Assembly (NCBI GenBank): GCA_030268105.1
Contig: BSDZ01000005.1
Coordinates: 2,527,501 to 2,591,500 of the forward strand
Direction of reading: 5' to 3'
Source: Volvox africanus
Lineage: Eukaryota; Chlorophyta; Chlorophyceae; Chlamydomonadales; Volvocaceae
Length of the DNA stretch: 64,000 nt
The position numbers and the translations under genes are program-made. Below are positions 51,601-64,000 of the stretch, piece by piece; the stretch's first letter is position 1, and every line of letters starts with the position of its first letter. The notes under the pieces are model-generated. The model did no database searches and was not told where the DNA came from. It worked only from the letters and a program-made list of their open reading frames with translations.

Positions 51601-54338
51601 AAGCAAAGGCCCGATCTGAAGATGATGCCATGTTATATACACGGTCCATCCTGGACACTACCCATAGACACCTCTCAGGATACTACAGCATCCCGCTCGA
51701 TAACCATAGGTTCTTTCCGTAAGCGCATGCATGTCCGTGCCGTACACACACGGACCACACACATACGGGCACACACACACGCACACGGGATAAAATACGA
51801 TAAACGCACGCACGACACATGCATCTATCTATCTGTTGTTTTCGTTCTGACGTTCAGATGAATTACGTAGTCATGCCAACGAACAATCGCCGTACGTACG
51901 CACGTAGCGTATGTACGATCACGCTAAGATGCATGGGGTTTTTAGATTCTGCCAGGCTTACATGCAGCCTCGCGCTGGCCGCTACTCGCTCCTGGACGCA
52001 TGCACGGGTGCATTGCGAGGTAGCCAGCCAACCAGCATTGCAAACGTCATCACACGTTAGGTGTATGTAAACACAACGGCAGTGCCGCCCAGCTATGCCA
52101 GGATGCATTTCGACTGATGATGTATGATCTGTAAACGGGATACTTAGCTAGACCCTGATGCATGATCCCTCGCCCCTGGACAGGCATGCATCCCACAAGC
52201 AAGGACGAGCTGTTTGAAAGAAAGGCACCCAGCAATCGCTGCATTACTTCTTCCTTCCTTCTCACTCTCATTCTCTTATTATACATGTATCGCTCATCTC
52301 ATCACGAGCCATACCTGCCAACGTATAAATTGTCCATTGGATGCGATCAAATGTTCTTTTTGTTTTCGATGACTCGGACTGAATGGATGTAAGTAGCCAG
52401 GCGGCCTCATCACTATCTCTGCCTTGGCGGTAATCACGCACGAAAACAAAAAAGAAACCAAAACCAGCTGACTAGGTGACCCCTACCAGACTAAAACATT
52501 CACTTAGGAAAGAGAGATAGAGGTTTTGAGCTAAATATCCAGCCATTAAGATACCTACCTAGCTAGTAGTTTGACTTGTTTAACTTGTCATTACTTGTTC
52601 CTGATCAACACTTTCAAAATCCTGATCCGTGTATCTACACCCACCACAACGAATCAAGTCGTCATCTCGGTAGTCATCTATACCTATCTAGCTACAGCTA
52701 CGTACTACGTAGAGTAGAGCAGCCGAATCTCCAAATCCTAATTTCCACAGAGCGAAATTACAAGGACGATGGCGCTGCCGCCGCCGGCTGTGGCGGCTGC
52801 ACTGTACCTCCTGGTGGCCGAACGATGACACACCTGCATCCATGAATTGCACGAGCATTCATTTGGCAGTAGCTAACGTTCGTTAGTTATGCATCCACCG
52901 GTATGTTGCAGACAGACAAACACAACTTGTCGTCATTACCAGTGTACGGGACGTCAACGGACAGTGGACTGCATGCCTCAGGTCGGCTATGGAAGGTATA
53001 TACTTGTACTGCTGCTGCTCCGAAGCTATTCCGGTAATTTATAACGGTCATGTGAGTTTGTTTTTGCCGCAGAGGACTGCCAAGTAGTGCTTTCAATTAA
53101 AGAGCAGATCAGCGGCTTAACGCAAAATACACTTCATAAGATAGGGTATCCGAAATCATGGCGACATACAGACAGACAGGCGACATGCAAACGTCAGGTG
53201 GGAATGGGACTTTGAGAGTTATTGCAATTGCTGCCCGCCCAGCTGTCACGACATAACATCGCACTGCCATAATTTACGGCACTATATGTGTCTAAGGGGC
53301 GGTACTATGTCGTGATACAACCCTGCACCCTTTTCCCCTTGTGCCAGCCTTAGTCCTCTCGACAGCAGGTCTACGGCTAACATCATACAATTATAGGATT
53401 TAAGCCTAAAATGACAACCACCATTTTATTTGTTAAATCAACTTAGATTGGCAGTGCAAAGATTTATGCAGCGTACCTTCTAAACCCACCATCGCGAAAC
53501 GGCTGGAAACGTGGCTCGTCCGTTTTAAGCTGGTTCTGACTCATTATTTGGTGAGTATCTTTGCGCTTGGGGCAGTGTCGCAGCCTATGAGATCTAATCG
53601 AGGCGCGACTATTGCTGGTTGAAAACTTATTCCTTCCCCGCCGGTCGTGTCCTTCGGGACCTTCCGCAATATTTGGCGTCCACTCATTGGACCACTCAAC
53701 TGAAAGTGATGAATAATGGCATCGTCACCCCCATGTGAAAATCTTACTTCCAGTATTGTTATGACCGATAGAAGTGTGGGTACTGCATCTCAATCTGCAG
53801 TCTCAGCTGCCAAATCGGGTCATCTTGCCAGGTGACGCTGGTGCTCATGTAACGAGGCCAGAGTCAGATGATGGAACCACATACGCAATCTAACAAGACA
53901 TATGGTAGGAATACATGCATGCAAGCGATGGCAACAGGCGCCGTGGCTAAGGGACAGTCCCCTGCCCAGCGGGACAGTGCAAAAGCACACGCGTTTCTCG
54001 GGGCACAGGTTCATGGGTTCCTGGAGCATGCTGATGTGAAGGCCGATGGTTTCATAGCATGGGAGGAGGCTAGAAGTACTCCATCGGTATTGCGTACGCG
54101 GCTTTCTGAAAGAATCCCGAAAGCGCTAAACGCGATGCTGATAGAGTTGTGGCTGCGTGGAGGGTTGCGTGGCGCCTGTACCCAGATACCTCCCTCGCCC
54201 GTGCGGTGTGACTCACACACAGGAGGCGGACAATCTCAGGGTGGGAGAGCGGGGCAGAAGAGGCGAGGCCCTGTGGGGTTGCCTTCCCTGCTGGTTGCGA
54301 CTTCAGCCCTCTGGCCCCTGCCTCTTACTTCACACCAC

Positions 54339-57300
54339 CTCCAGCCCTCCGGCCCCACAGCCGGCCCTCCAGCCCTCCAGCCCTCAAGCCCTCAAGCCCT
54401 CAAGCCCTCAAGCCCTCAAGCCCTCAAGCCCTCCGGCCCTCCGGCCCCCCAGCCAGCCCTCCAGCCCTCCAGCCCTCCAGCCCTCCAGCCAGCCCTCCAG
54501 CCCTCCAGCCCTCCAGCCCTCCAGCTAGCCCTCCAGCCCCCCAGCCAGCCCTCCAGCCCTCCAGCCAGCCCTCCAGCCCTCCAGCCCTCCAGTCCTCCGG
54601 CCCCCCAGCCAGCCCTCCAGCCCTCCAGCCCTCCAGCCCTCCAGCCCTCCAGCCAGCCCTCCAGCCCCCCAGCCAGCCCTCCAGCCCTCCAGCCCTCCAG
54701 CCAGCCCTCCAGCCCTCCAGCCCTCCAGCCCTCCGGCCCCCCAGCCAGCCCTCCGGCCCTCCGGCCCTTCAGCCAGCCCTCCAGCCCTCCAGCCCTCCAG
54801 CCCTCCAGCCCTCCAGCCAGCCCTCCAGCCCTCAAGCCCTCCAGCCCTCCAGCCCTCCAGCCCTCCAGCCCTCCAGCCAGCCCTCCAGCCCTCCGGCCCT
54901 CCGGCCCCCCAACCAGCCCTCCAGCCCTCCAGCCCTCCAGCCCTCCAGCCAGCCCTCCAGCCCTCCAGCCCTCCAGCCAGCCCTCCAGCCCCCCAGCCAG
55001 CCCTCCAGCCCTCCAGCCCGCCCTCCAGCCCTCCAGCCCTCCAGCCCTCCGGCCCCCCAGCCAGCCCTCCAGCCCTCCAGCCAGCCCTCCAGCCCCCGAG
55101 CCAGCCCTCCAGCCCTCCAGCCAGCCCTCCAGCCCTCCAGCCCTCCAGCCCTCCGGCCCCCCATCCAGCCGTCCAGCCCTCCAGCCCTCCAGCCCTCCAG
55201 CCCTCCAGCCAGCCCTCCAGCCCCCCAGCCAGCCCTCCAGCCCTCCAGCCAGCCCTCCAGCCCTCCAGCCCTCCAGCCCTCCGGCCCCCCAGCCAGCCCT
55301 CCAGCCCTCCAGCCCTCCAGCCCTCCAGCCCTCCAGCCCTCCAGCCCTCCGGCCCTCCGGCCCCCCAGCCAGCCCTCCAGCCCTCCAGCTTCCAGCCCTC
55401 CAGCCCTCCAGCCCTCCAGCCCTCCAGCCCTCCAGCCCTCCAGCCAGCCCTCCAGCCCTCCGGCCCTCCGGCCCCCCAACCAGCCCTCCAGCCCTCCAGC
55501 CCTCCAGCCCTCCAGCCAGCCCTCCAGCCCTCCAGCCCTCCAGCCAGCCCTCCAGCCCCCCAGCCAGCCCTCCAGCCCTCCAGCCCGCCCTCCAGCCCTC
55601 CAGCCCTCCAGCCCTCCGGCCCCCCAGCCAGCCCTCCAGCCCTCCAGCCAGCCCTCCAGCCCCCGAGCCAGCCCTCCAGCCCTCCAGCCAGCCCTCCAGC
55701 CCTCCAGCCCTCCAGCCCTCCGGCCCCCCATCCAGCCCTCCAGCCCTCCAGCCCTCCAGCCCTCCAGCCCTCCAGCCAGCCCTCCAGCCCCCCAGCCAGC
55801 CCTCCAGCCCTCCAGCCAGCCCTCCAGCCCTCCAGCCCTCCAGCCCTCCGGCCCCCCAGCCAGCCCTCCAGCCCTCCAGCCCTCCAGCCCTCCAGCCCTC
55901 CAGCCCTCCAGCCCTCCGGCCCTCCGGCCCCCCAGCCAGCCCTCCAGCCCTCCAGCCCTCCAGCCCTCCAGCCCTCCAGCCCTCCAGCCCTTCAGCCCTC
56001 CAGCCCTCCGGCCCTCTGGCCCCCCAGCCAGCCCTCCAGCTCTCCAGCCCTCCAGCCCTTCAGCCAGCCCTCCAGCCCTCCAGCCCTGCGGCCATCCAGC
56101 CAGCCCTCCAGCCCTTCAGTCCTCCAGCCCTCCAGCCAGCCCTCCAGCCCTCCAGCCCTCCAGCCCTCCAGCCCTCCAGCCCTTCAGCCCTCCAGCCCTC
56201 CGGCCCTCTGGCCCCCCAGCCAGCCCTCCAGCTCTCCAGCCCTCCAGCCCTTCAGCCAGCCCTCCAGCCCTCCAGCCCTGCGGCCATCCAGCCAGCCCTC
56301 CAGCCCTTCAGTCCTCCAGCCCTCCAGCCCCCCAGCCCTCCAGCCAGCCCTCCAGCCCCCCAGCCAGCCCTCCAGCCGTCCAGCCAGCCCTCCAGCCCTC
56401 CAGCCCTCCAGCCCTCCGGCCCCGCAGCCAGCCCTCCGGCCCTCCAGCCCTCCAGCCCTCCAGCCCTCCAGCCCTCCAGCCCTCCGGCCCTCCGGCCCCC
56501 CAGCCAGCCCTCCAGCCCTCCAGCCCTCCGGCCCTCCAGCCCTCCGGACCCCCAGCCAGCCCTCCAGCCCTCCAGCCCTCCAGCCCTCCGGACCCCCAGC
56601 CAGCCCTCCAGCTCTCCATGCATCCGTTATCCTTGAAGGTGTGATGCCACGTAATGCGAGCTGGAGGCAGCCCTCCAGCCCTCCAGCCCTCCGGCCCTCC
56701 GGCCCCCCAGCCAGCCCTCCAGCCCTCCAGCCCTCCAGCCCTCCAGCCCTCCGGACCCCCAGCCAGCCCTCCAGCCCTCCAGCCCTCCGGCCCTCCGGCC
56801 CTTCAGCCAGCCCTCCAGCCCTCCAGCCCTCCAGCCCTCCAGCCCTCCAGCCAGCCCTCCAGCCCTCAAGCCCTCCAGCCCTCCAGCCCTCCAGCCCTCC
56901 AGCCCTCCAGCCAGCCCTCCAGCCCTCCGGCCCTCCGGCCCCTTAACCAGCCCTCCAGCCCTCCAGCCCTCCAGCCCTCCAGCCAGCCCTCCAGCCCTCC
57001 AGCCCTCCAGCCAGCCCTCCAGCCCCCCAGCCAGCCCTCCAGCCCTCCAGCCCGCCCTCCAGCCCTCCAGCCCTCCAGCCCTCCGGCCCCCCAGCCAGCC
57101 CTCCAGCCCTCCAGCCAGCCCTCCAGCCCCCGAGCCAGCCCTCCAGCCCTCCAGCCAGCCCTCCAGCCCTCCAGCCCTCCAGCCCTCCGGCCCCCCATCC
57201 AGCCGTCCAGCCCTCCAGCCCTCCAGCCCTCCAGCCCTCCAGCCAGCCCTCCAGCCCCCCAGCCAGCCCTCCAGCCCTCCAGCCAGCCCTCCAGCCCTCC

Positions 57301-59571
57301 AGCCCTCCAGCCCTCCGGCCCCCCAGCCAGCCCTCCAGCCCTCCAGCCCTCCAGCCCTCCAGCCCTCCAGCCCTCCAGCCCTCCGGCCCTCCGGCCCCCC
57401 AGCCAGCCCTCCAGCCCTCCAGCTTCCAGCCCTCCAGCCCTCCAGCCCTCCAGCCCTCCAGCCCTCCAGCCCTCCAGCCAGCCCTCCAGCCCTCCGGCCC
57501 TCCGGCCCCCCAACCAGCCCTCCAGCCCTCCAGCCCTCCAGCCCTCCAGCCAGCCCTCCAGCCCTCCAGCCCTCCAGCCAGCCCTCCAGCCCCCCAGCCA
57601 GCCCTCCAGCCCTCCAGCCCGCCCTCCAGCCCTCCAGCCCTCCAGCCCTCCGGCCCCCCAGCCAGCCCTCCAGCCCTCCAGCCAGCCCTCCAGCCCCCGA
57701 GCCAGCCCTCCAGCCCTCCAGCCAGCCCTCCAGCCCTCCAGCCCTCCAGCCCTCCGGCCCCCCATCCAGCCCTCCAGCCCTCCAGCCCTCCAGCCCTCCA
57801 GCCCTCCAGCCAGCCCTCCAGCCCCCCAGCCAGCCCTCCAGCCCTCCAGCCAGCCCTCCAGCCCTCCAGCCCTCCAGCCCTCCGGCCCCCCAGCCAGCCC
57901 TCCAGCCCTCCAGCCCTCCAGCCCTCCAGCCCTCCAGCCCTCCAGCCCTCCGGCCCTCCGGCCCCCCAGCCAGCCCTCCAGCCCTCCAGCCCTCCAGCCC
58001 TCCAGCCCTCCAGCCCTCCAGCCCTTCAGCCCTCCAGCCCTCCGGCCCTCTGGCCCCCCAGCCAGCCCTCCAGCTCTCCAGCCCTCCAGCCCTTCAGCCA
58101 GCCCTCCAGCCCTCCAGCCCTGCGGCCATCCAGCCAGCCCTCCAGCCCTTCAGTCCTCCAGCCCTCCAGCCAGCCCTCCAGCCCTCCAGCCCTCCAGCCC
58201 TCCAGCCCTCCAGCCCTTCAGCCCTCCAGCCCTCCGGCCCCCCAGCCAGCCCTCCAGCCCTCCAGCCCTCCAGCCCTCCAGCCCTCCAGCCCTCCAGCCC
58301 TCCGGCCCTCCGGCCCCCCAGCCAGCCCTCCAGCCCTCCAGCTTCCAGCCCTCCAGCCCTCCAGCCCTCCAGCCCTCCAGCCCTCCAGCCCTCCAGCCAG
58401 CCCTCCAGCCCTCCGGCCCTCCGGCCCCCCAACCAGCCCTCCAGCCCTCCAGCCCTCCAGCCCTCCAGCCAGCCCTCCAGCCCTCCAGCCCTCCAGCCAG
58501 CCCTCCAGCCCCCCAGCCAGCCCTCCAGCCCTCCAGCCCGCCCTCCAGCCCTCCAGCCCTCCAGCCCTCCGGCCCCCCAGCCAGCCCTCCAGCCCTCCAG
58601 CCAGCCCTCCAGCCCCCGAGCCAGCCCTCCAGCCCTCCAGCCAGCCCTCCAGCCCTCCAGCCCTCCAGCCCTCCGGCCCCCCATCCAGCCCTCCAGCCCT
58701 CCAGCCCTCCAGCCCTCCAGCCCTCCAGCCAGCCCTCCAGCCCCCCAGCCAGCCCTCCAGCCCTCCAGCCAGCCCTCCAGCCCTCCAGCCCTCCAGCCCT
58801 CCGGCCCCCCAGCCAGCCCTCCAGCCCTCCAGCCCTCCAGCCCTCCAGCCCTCCAGCCCTCCAGCCCTCCGGCCCTCCGGCCCCCCAGCCAGCCCTCCAG
58901 CCCTCCAGCCCTCCAGCCCTCCAGCCCTCCAGCCCTCCAGCCCTTCAGCCCTCCAGCCCTCCGGCCCTCTGGCCCCCCAGCCAGCCCTCCAGCTCTCCAG
59001 CCCTCCAGCCCTTCAGCCAGCCCTCCAGCCATCCAGCCCTGCGGCCATCCAGCCAGCCCTCCAGCCCTTCAGTCCTCCAGCCCTCCAGCCAGCCCTCCAG
59101 CCCTCCAGCCCTCCAGCCCTCCAGCCCTCCAGCCCTTCAGCCCTCCAGCCCTCCGGCCCTCTGGCCCCCCAGCCAGCCCTCCAGCTCTCCAGCCCTCCAG
59201 CCCTTCAGCCAGCCCTCCAGCCCTCCAGCCCTGCGGCCATCCAGCCAGCCCTCCAGCCCTTCAGTCCTCCAGCCCTCCAGCCCCCCAGCCCTCCAGCCAG
59301 CCCTCCAGCCCCCCAGCCAGCCCTCCAGCCGTCCAGCCAGCCCTCCAGCCCTCCAGCCCTCCAGCCCTCCGGCCCCGCAGCCAGCCCTCCAGCCCTCCAG
59401 CCCTCCAGCCCTCCAGCCCTCCAGCCCTCCAGCCCTCCGGCCCTCCGGCCCCCCAGCCAGCCCTCCAGCCCTCCAGCCCTCCAGCCCTCCAGCCCTCCGG
59501 ACCCCCAGCCAGCCCTCCAGCCCTCCAGCCCTCCAGCCCTCCGGACCCCCAGCCAGCCCTCCAGCTCTCCA
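54339..59571. repeat. Expanded CCAGCCCT octamer minisatellite, copy 4
   Basis: About 5.2 kb. Rare variants recur at fixed distances: CCCCGAGCC near 55095, 55661, 57127, 57693 and 58614, and AGCTTCCAG near 55388, 57421 and 58341. This implies a duplicated segment of about 2.03 kb followed by a further copy of about 0.92 kb. A piece of the right flank is embedded at 56619-56670. Confidence 0.93.
56619..56670 (+). repeat. Captured right-flank fragment inside the copy 4 minisatellite
   Basis: These 52 bases (TGCATCCGTTATCC at the left, GAGCTGGAGGCAG at the right) duplicate the unique DNA that normally follows the array (59572-59623). Octamers resume straight after GGCAG; the CAG shared by both sides is a 3-base microhomology. 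Confidence 0.95.
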
Positions 59572-59892
59572 TGCATCCGTTATCCTTGAAGGTGTGATGC
59601 CACGTAATGCGAGCTGGAGGCAGAGTAGTAGGAGACCTTAACAGCTAGATCATACTAAGGTGCGGAGCAGTAGGTGTGCGGAAACGTATCACGATAAAAG
59701 ATCAGTCTGAGTTGCTTTCTCCCATGCTGAGTGCAATGGCATTGGTCGTTTGGTGGTTTGGAGGACTTTAGCCATTTCGTCTTTTTAAGGTCTCTTGAAA
59801 CGGCAGTCCGTAAGCAAGAGGTCCACACAAACTGGCCAGATGATAGACGCGACGCAAGTGACTGTTGCGAGTTCAACTGGGCTCTTTCCGCC

Positions 59893-59939
59893 AAAACTCT
59901 AAAACCCAAAACCCTAAAACTCTAAAACCCTAAATCCCT
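59893..59939. repeat. Telomere-like block, copy 4
   Basis: Identical to the block at 33372-33418, at the position expected for the expanded unit. Confidence 0.7.
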
Positions 59940-62900
59940 GAACTAATCTTCTCCCGGAGCATGTTTGTTCTGCCCCACTCCATCTGTTTGTGCTGAGTGG
60001 GGCTGACTTGACGTCTACCAGTTGATCTTCGTGCTAGCTTACAAGTGCTTCAGTCAAAGGGGCTAGCGGCGGGTTGCTGCCGGAGCTGAATTGTGAGACG
60101 TACATACGTCAATCAGCACGAGAATGCGTCGTACAACGTTTAACAGATAGATTTATGGTCGGATTCAGCGATCCTGTGTTGTGAGTCTCAACTATACCCG
60201 CCGAAGTATAGCACGCAGTTATCCACGCAAATTTATCGTAGTAGGCTGGTTACCCTAAATTCCCAGGATTCAATTTAAAGAAAAGCTTCCTTCATTAATA
60301 ATTTCACTAGTGTTTCTTTTTAAGTTTCTTTCTTATAATGTATAATAAATTAATATATATTATTGTACATGTTTTAAATATAATAAGAAGTTATTGTATA
60401 TAATATGTAGCAGCTTGGACGATTGGGTAAGTTGCCTGCCGGGATGCTTATAGCTGGCGTTATCTTGACCTCCGATTCCATGGCTTCGACTAGTACCCCT
60501 GGCTCCAATAATATAGACTCCTCTGCCGCCGAATGTGGCCCTGCTACCACCCTTTCCCAGGCAGCGTCACCACCGCTGCCTCGCCCCCGACCATCACTGC
60601 CACCGCCACTGCTGCCGCTGCCACCGCCACCACCAGTGTTGCCGCCGCTCGCTGCATCGCCACCGTTGATGAGACCGCCGCTGCGACAGCAGCTTCAGTG
60701 TCATATGAGCACCTGCGTCGAACGCCTTTTCCATACCTTACCGTTCACCCACCCAGAACCCATTTCATAGCTTCTCTCCCATGGCAGGCTGATGAGGTCG
60801 TAGTGTACGGTGGCGATGTGAGACCGCGATATGCGGTGAATAGGTGATGATGTGCTGGGGGTGGCGATAGATGTGAGGAGGTGCATGGAATGCAACGGCG
60901 GTTTTTGATCATGCTGGTGCAATGGGCCATTTTCGAATTCATCTGCGCACATGCACGCACATGCACACTACTAACGGTGCACGAACGCATGCATGGACGG
61001 GCGGGCACACGTGGCTGCATATGATTTGCAAAGAGTTTAGCAGCAGCAAACCTTGGGATGCAAGTTGCTGCCAGCAGATGTACAGATTAATGATGCATGA
61101 ATCAGACCACCTCATTCGTGATTAGTAATAAGTCCTTATACCTTCTGACAAACTCTTGTGCGTGCCCGCCCGTGTTTCGTAGGGCAATCAAGTCGCCCGC
61201 AGTGTAACACCATAGATTCAAGTGCCCGCCTGCCGACATGTCATGCTCCACACAGGGTCTCTTATTCCGCCACCATGAATTTTGATATTGTCGAAGTGCT
61301 TCATTCACTTGGTGGCATGGCGACAACGGAGCAGCAGGGCAGATGGACGCAATGTAAGGCAGTGCGCAATTGCTGCTTGCCTTAGAACAATTTTTGTTGT
61401 TGTCAAGAGACTGCGTGGCCCAAGGTCGACCTAATAGATTTCCCACGATCTCGTTCCTGCTAGCTATTGAAGTCCCAATCGAGAAATCCACCTACTTTTA
61501 CAATACTGAACACCATAGACCATCTATCAGATCATGTTTGCTATAAAACCGAGGGGCTGATAACCGCGGTAATAAATGGTAATGGTAATCACCAAATTTC
61601 GTTCTGCACAGATATCCCACACAGCCACCCGACCGCATACCCCAGGCGAAAATTTCTGCTCCGGATGTATTGACTGACAGCATTTTCTCGTACATGTGGT
61701 ACACAAGAAGCACCCAAAGGGTCGGGCAGATATAACAACTACTGAGCGGCAATTGTCAAGTGAAGAATGTAACACCATCATAATATGTAAGAAAAAGAAG
61801 TTGACCAGCCAACGCTTCGCTACCCCCTTAATGAAAGCTGTACGGCGGCATCAATATACAACCTTCTGCCGTAGCATCGTCCTGTCGTGAATCGCTACAT
61901 ATTCACCCACCAGGAGTCCAAACGACAAGTCAAGCGCTTGCCATCACATCGGCGGCCGTGGTGATGAGGACCACAGCCAACGAAGACCAGGCGTCGAAAA
62001 GCGATACAGTCACAGATAGCGGTAACGGCTGCCACTTCTTTGCAGATCCCTGTGCCTGTACTGACAGTATAATAAATACCTGTCCACCCGCCTGGCCCGC
62101 TTTTATTCACCTTGAGCCAGCAGGGCTTCACGCTCCCCGTTAGCTAGCTAATGCATTCTTGTAATATAAACACCATCGATCAGGTCACGACATGATGGGA
62201 AGAGGACATTCCTTACAGCGATGCATCCTTAGCAGAGAACACACACAATTCCGTCATTCCGGTATAACAGTAGTTCTCAACAAGTTCTACATACATTGAG
62301 AGCTTGCTGACCGCACATGCGGCACGAGAATCAAAGAACGGAAGTACAGAGCAGTTCATTCACAATGGCGCCGCAGCTCGCTTCTCCTGCCTTGTGTTAT
62401 ATACATAGACAGGAGGAGGAGCAGGAGGAGCAGGCAACTCTGCCTAGGTTAGCAGGCAGCAGGAATTGAATTCCACCCCCCTGTGGTGAATTCCACGCAC
62501 ATAGAAGCCTTGCAGGTGCACACATCCACGTGCACTCAAGAACGTTGATCCGTCGTATCATTCTGCTCCAAACGAAGGAAGCCTTCCCCCGTACTGCACG
62601 ACCTCAACCTCCCGTTCGAGGAGAAAGTCTGCATTAAGGACAAGCTAGCAGAGGATGCAAACCGACACGTCACGTCCATCCCGCCTTTATTCCAACCATG
62701 AAAGGAATATCTATCCTCCTGCTGATGCATGATGAAGTAAGAGACACTTCGACACTTCGGCTGTCTTTCCGTACTCACCTTACCTCGCCCGGACGTACAT
62801 GGATGCATCAGCAGCAGTCAGCAACACTCAGCATCCCTGTTTCAACTGCCTAAGCAAAGGCCCGATCTGAAGATGATGCCATGTTATATACACGGTCCAT

Positions 62901-64000
62901 CCTGGACACTACCCATAGACACCTCTCAGGATACTACAGCATCCCGCTCGATAACCATAGGTTCTTTCCGTAAGCGCATGCATGTCCGTGCCGTACACAC
63001 ACGGACCACACACATACGGGCACACACACACGCACACGGGATAAAATACGATAAACGCACGCACGACACATGCATCTATCTATCTGTTGTTTTCGTTCTG
63101 ACGTTCAGATGAATTACGTAGTCATGCCAACGAACAATCGCCGTACGTACGCACGTAGCGTATGTACGATCACGCTAAGATGCATGGGGTTTTTAGATTC
63201 TGCCAGGCTTACATGCAGCCTCGCGCTGGCCGCTACTCGCTCCTGGACGCATGCACGGGTGCATTGCGAGGTAGCCAGCCAACCAGCATTGCAAACGTCA
63301 TCACACGTTAGGTGTATGTAAACACAACGGCAGTGCCGCCCAGCTATGCCAGGATGCATTTCGACTGATGATGTATGATCTGTAAACGGGATACTTAGCT
63401 AGACCCTGATGCATGATCCCTCGCCCCTGGACAGGCATGCATCCCACAAGCAAGGACGAGCTGTTTGAAAGAAAGGCACCCAGCAATCGCTGCATTACTT
63501 CTTCCTTCCTTCTCACTCTCATTCTCTTATTATACATGTATCGCTCATCTCATCACGAGCCATACCTGCCAACGTATAAATTGTCCATTGGATGCGATCA
63601 AATGTTCTTTTTGTTTTCGATGACTCGGACTGAATGGATGTAAGTAGCCAGGCGGCCTCATCACTATCTCTGCCTTGGCGGTAATCACGCACGAAAACAA
63701 AAAAGAAACCAAAACCAGCTGACTAGGTGACCCCTACCAGACTAAAACATTCACTTAGGAAAGAGAGATAGAGGTTTTGAGCTAAATATCCAGCCATTAA
63801 GATACCTACCTAGCTAGTAGTTTGACTTGTTTAACTTGTCATTACTTGTTCCTGATCAACACTTTCAAAATCCTGATCCGTGTATCTACACCCACCACAA
63901 CGAATCAAGTCGTCATCTCGGTAGTCATCTATACCTATCTAGCTACAGCTACGTACTACGTAGAGTAGAGCAGCCGAATCTCCAAATCCTAATTTCCACA

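Larger units (their letters stand above)
45346..52980 (+). repeat. 7635-bp tandem unit, copy 3
   Basis: As copies 1 and 2, with a single substitution noticed near its right end (C at 52913 where the others have G). Confidence 0.97.
52981..64000 (+). repeat. Tandem unit copy 4, expanded and cut by the window end
   Basis: Same start as the other copies. Right-flank landmarks are displaced by 11251 instead of 7635 bp from copy 3, so the unit is 3616 bp longer; all the extra length is in the octamer minisatellite. At that length the unit would end about 230 bp beyond the window. Substitutions relative to the other copies were noticed at 59632, 61086 and 62796. Confidence 0.95.

Noticed and set aside
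54832..55731. Minus-strand GGLEGWRA-repeat proteins of 100-310 residues
   Set aside because: They are the complement reading of the same octamer minisatellite, start inside the repeat and have no unique sequence.
31434..59571. CRISPR-like array
   Set aside because: The units are contiguous 8-mers with no unique spacers, in a eukaryotic context; it is a minisatellite.

Overview
The window looks like nuclear DNA of a green alga, most likely volvocine/chlamydomonadalean. The reasons are an RPT6 gene of algal type cut into 13 small GT-AG exons, a plastid-type chorismate-lyase-like gene, TGTAA motifs downstream of stop codons, a chromodomain Ty3/gypsy element with an extra methyltransferase-like region of a kind I recall from chlorophyte elements, and a degenerate array of AAAACCCT octamers (the Chlamydomonas-type telomere repeat is TTTTAGGG). 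The organism call is inference; no database was searched.

Layout. (1) 1-10.5 kb is a nest of retrotransposons. A LINE-type RNase H fragment (minus, 1-494) abuts the 3' LTR of Ty3/gypsy element B (minus, 495-10482). B was split by a nearly complete element A (plus, 2001-9471, LTRs 823/824 bp) with a 5-bp ACGGG target duplication. A carries gag, protease, RT, RNase H, integrase and chromodomain; its coding frame is broken by a TAG between gag and pol and by a TGA between RT and RNase H. (2) 10.5-18 kb holds remnants of plus-strand host genes: a lysine-rich/acidic-tailed protein with seven phase-0 exons whose 5' end is lost at the edge of B, GCGTTAG-rich repeat DNA, and exon-like blocks with premature TAG/TGA codons. 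A protein-L-isoaspartate methyltransferase exon lies on the minus strand within them. (3) 18.4-24.6 kb is a complete minus-strand gene for the 26S proteasome ATPase RPT6. (4) 25.1-28.3 kb is a divergently transcribed plastid-type chorismate-lyase-like (DUF98/Ycf21) gene in six exons with a Ser/Asn-rich insertion. (5) 29.67-29.79 kb is one WD40 exon (minus). (6) 30076-64000 is a head-to-tail array of a 7635-bp unit, three full copies and a truncated fourth, nearly identical. Each carries a CCAGCCCT octamer minisatellite and a short telomere-like block. In copy 4 the minisatellite is expanded by 3616 bp and contains a captured piece of its own flank.

Only RPT6 and the chorismate-lyase-like gene look like intact host genes; they share a 538-bp divergent intergenic region. 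The rest is transposons, decayed coding DNA and satellite. The most interesting items are the satellite unit with its frame-independent octamer array and telomere-like seed, the gag-TAG-pol arrangement with a degenerate methyltransferase-like domain, and the run of premature stops all explicable by C-to-T changes in CG or CHG context.
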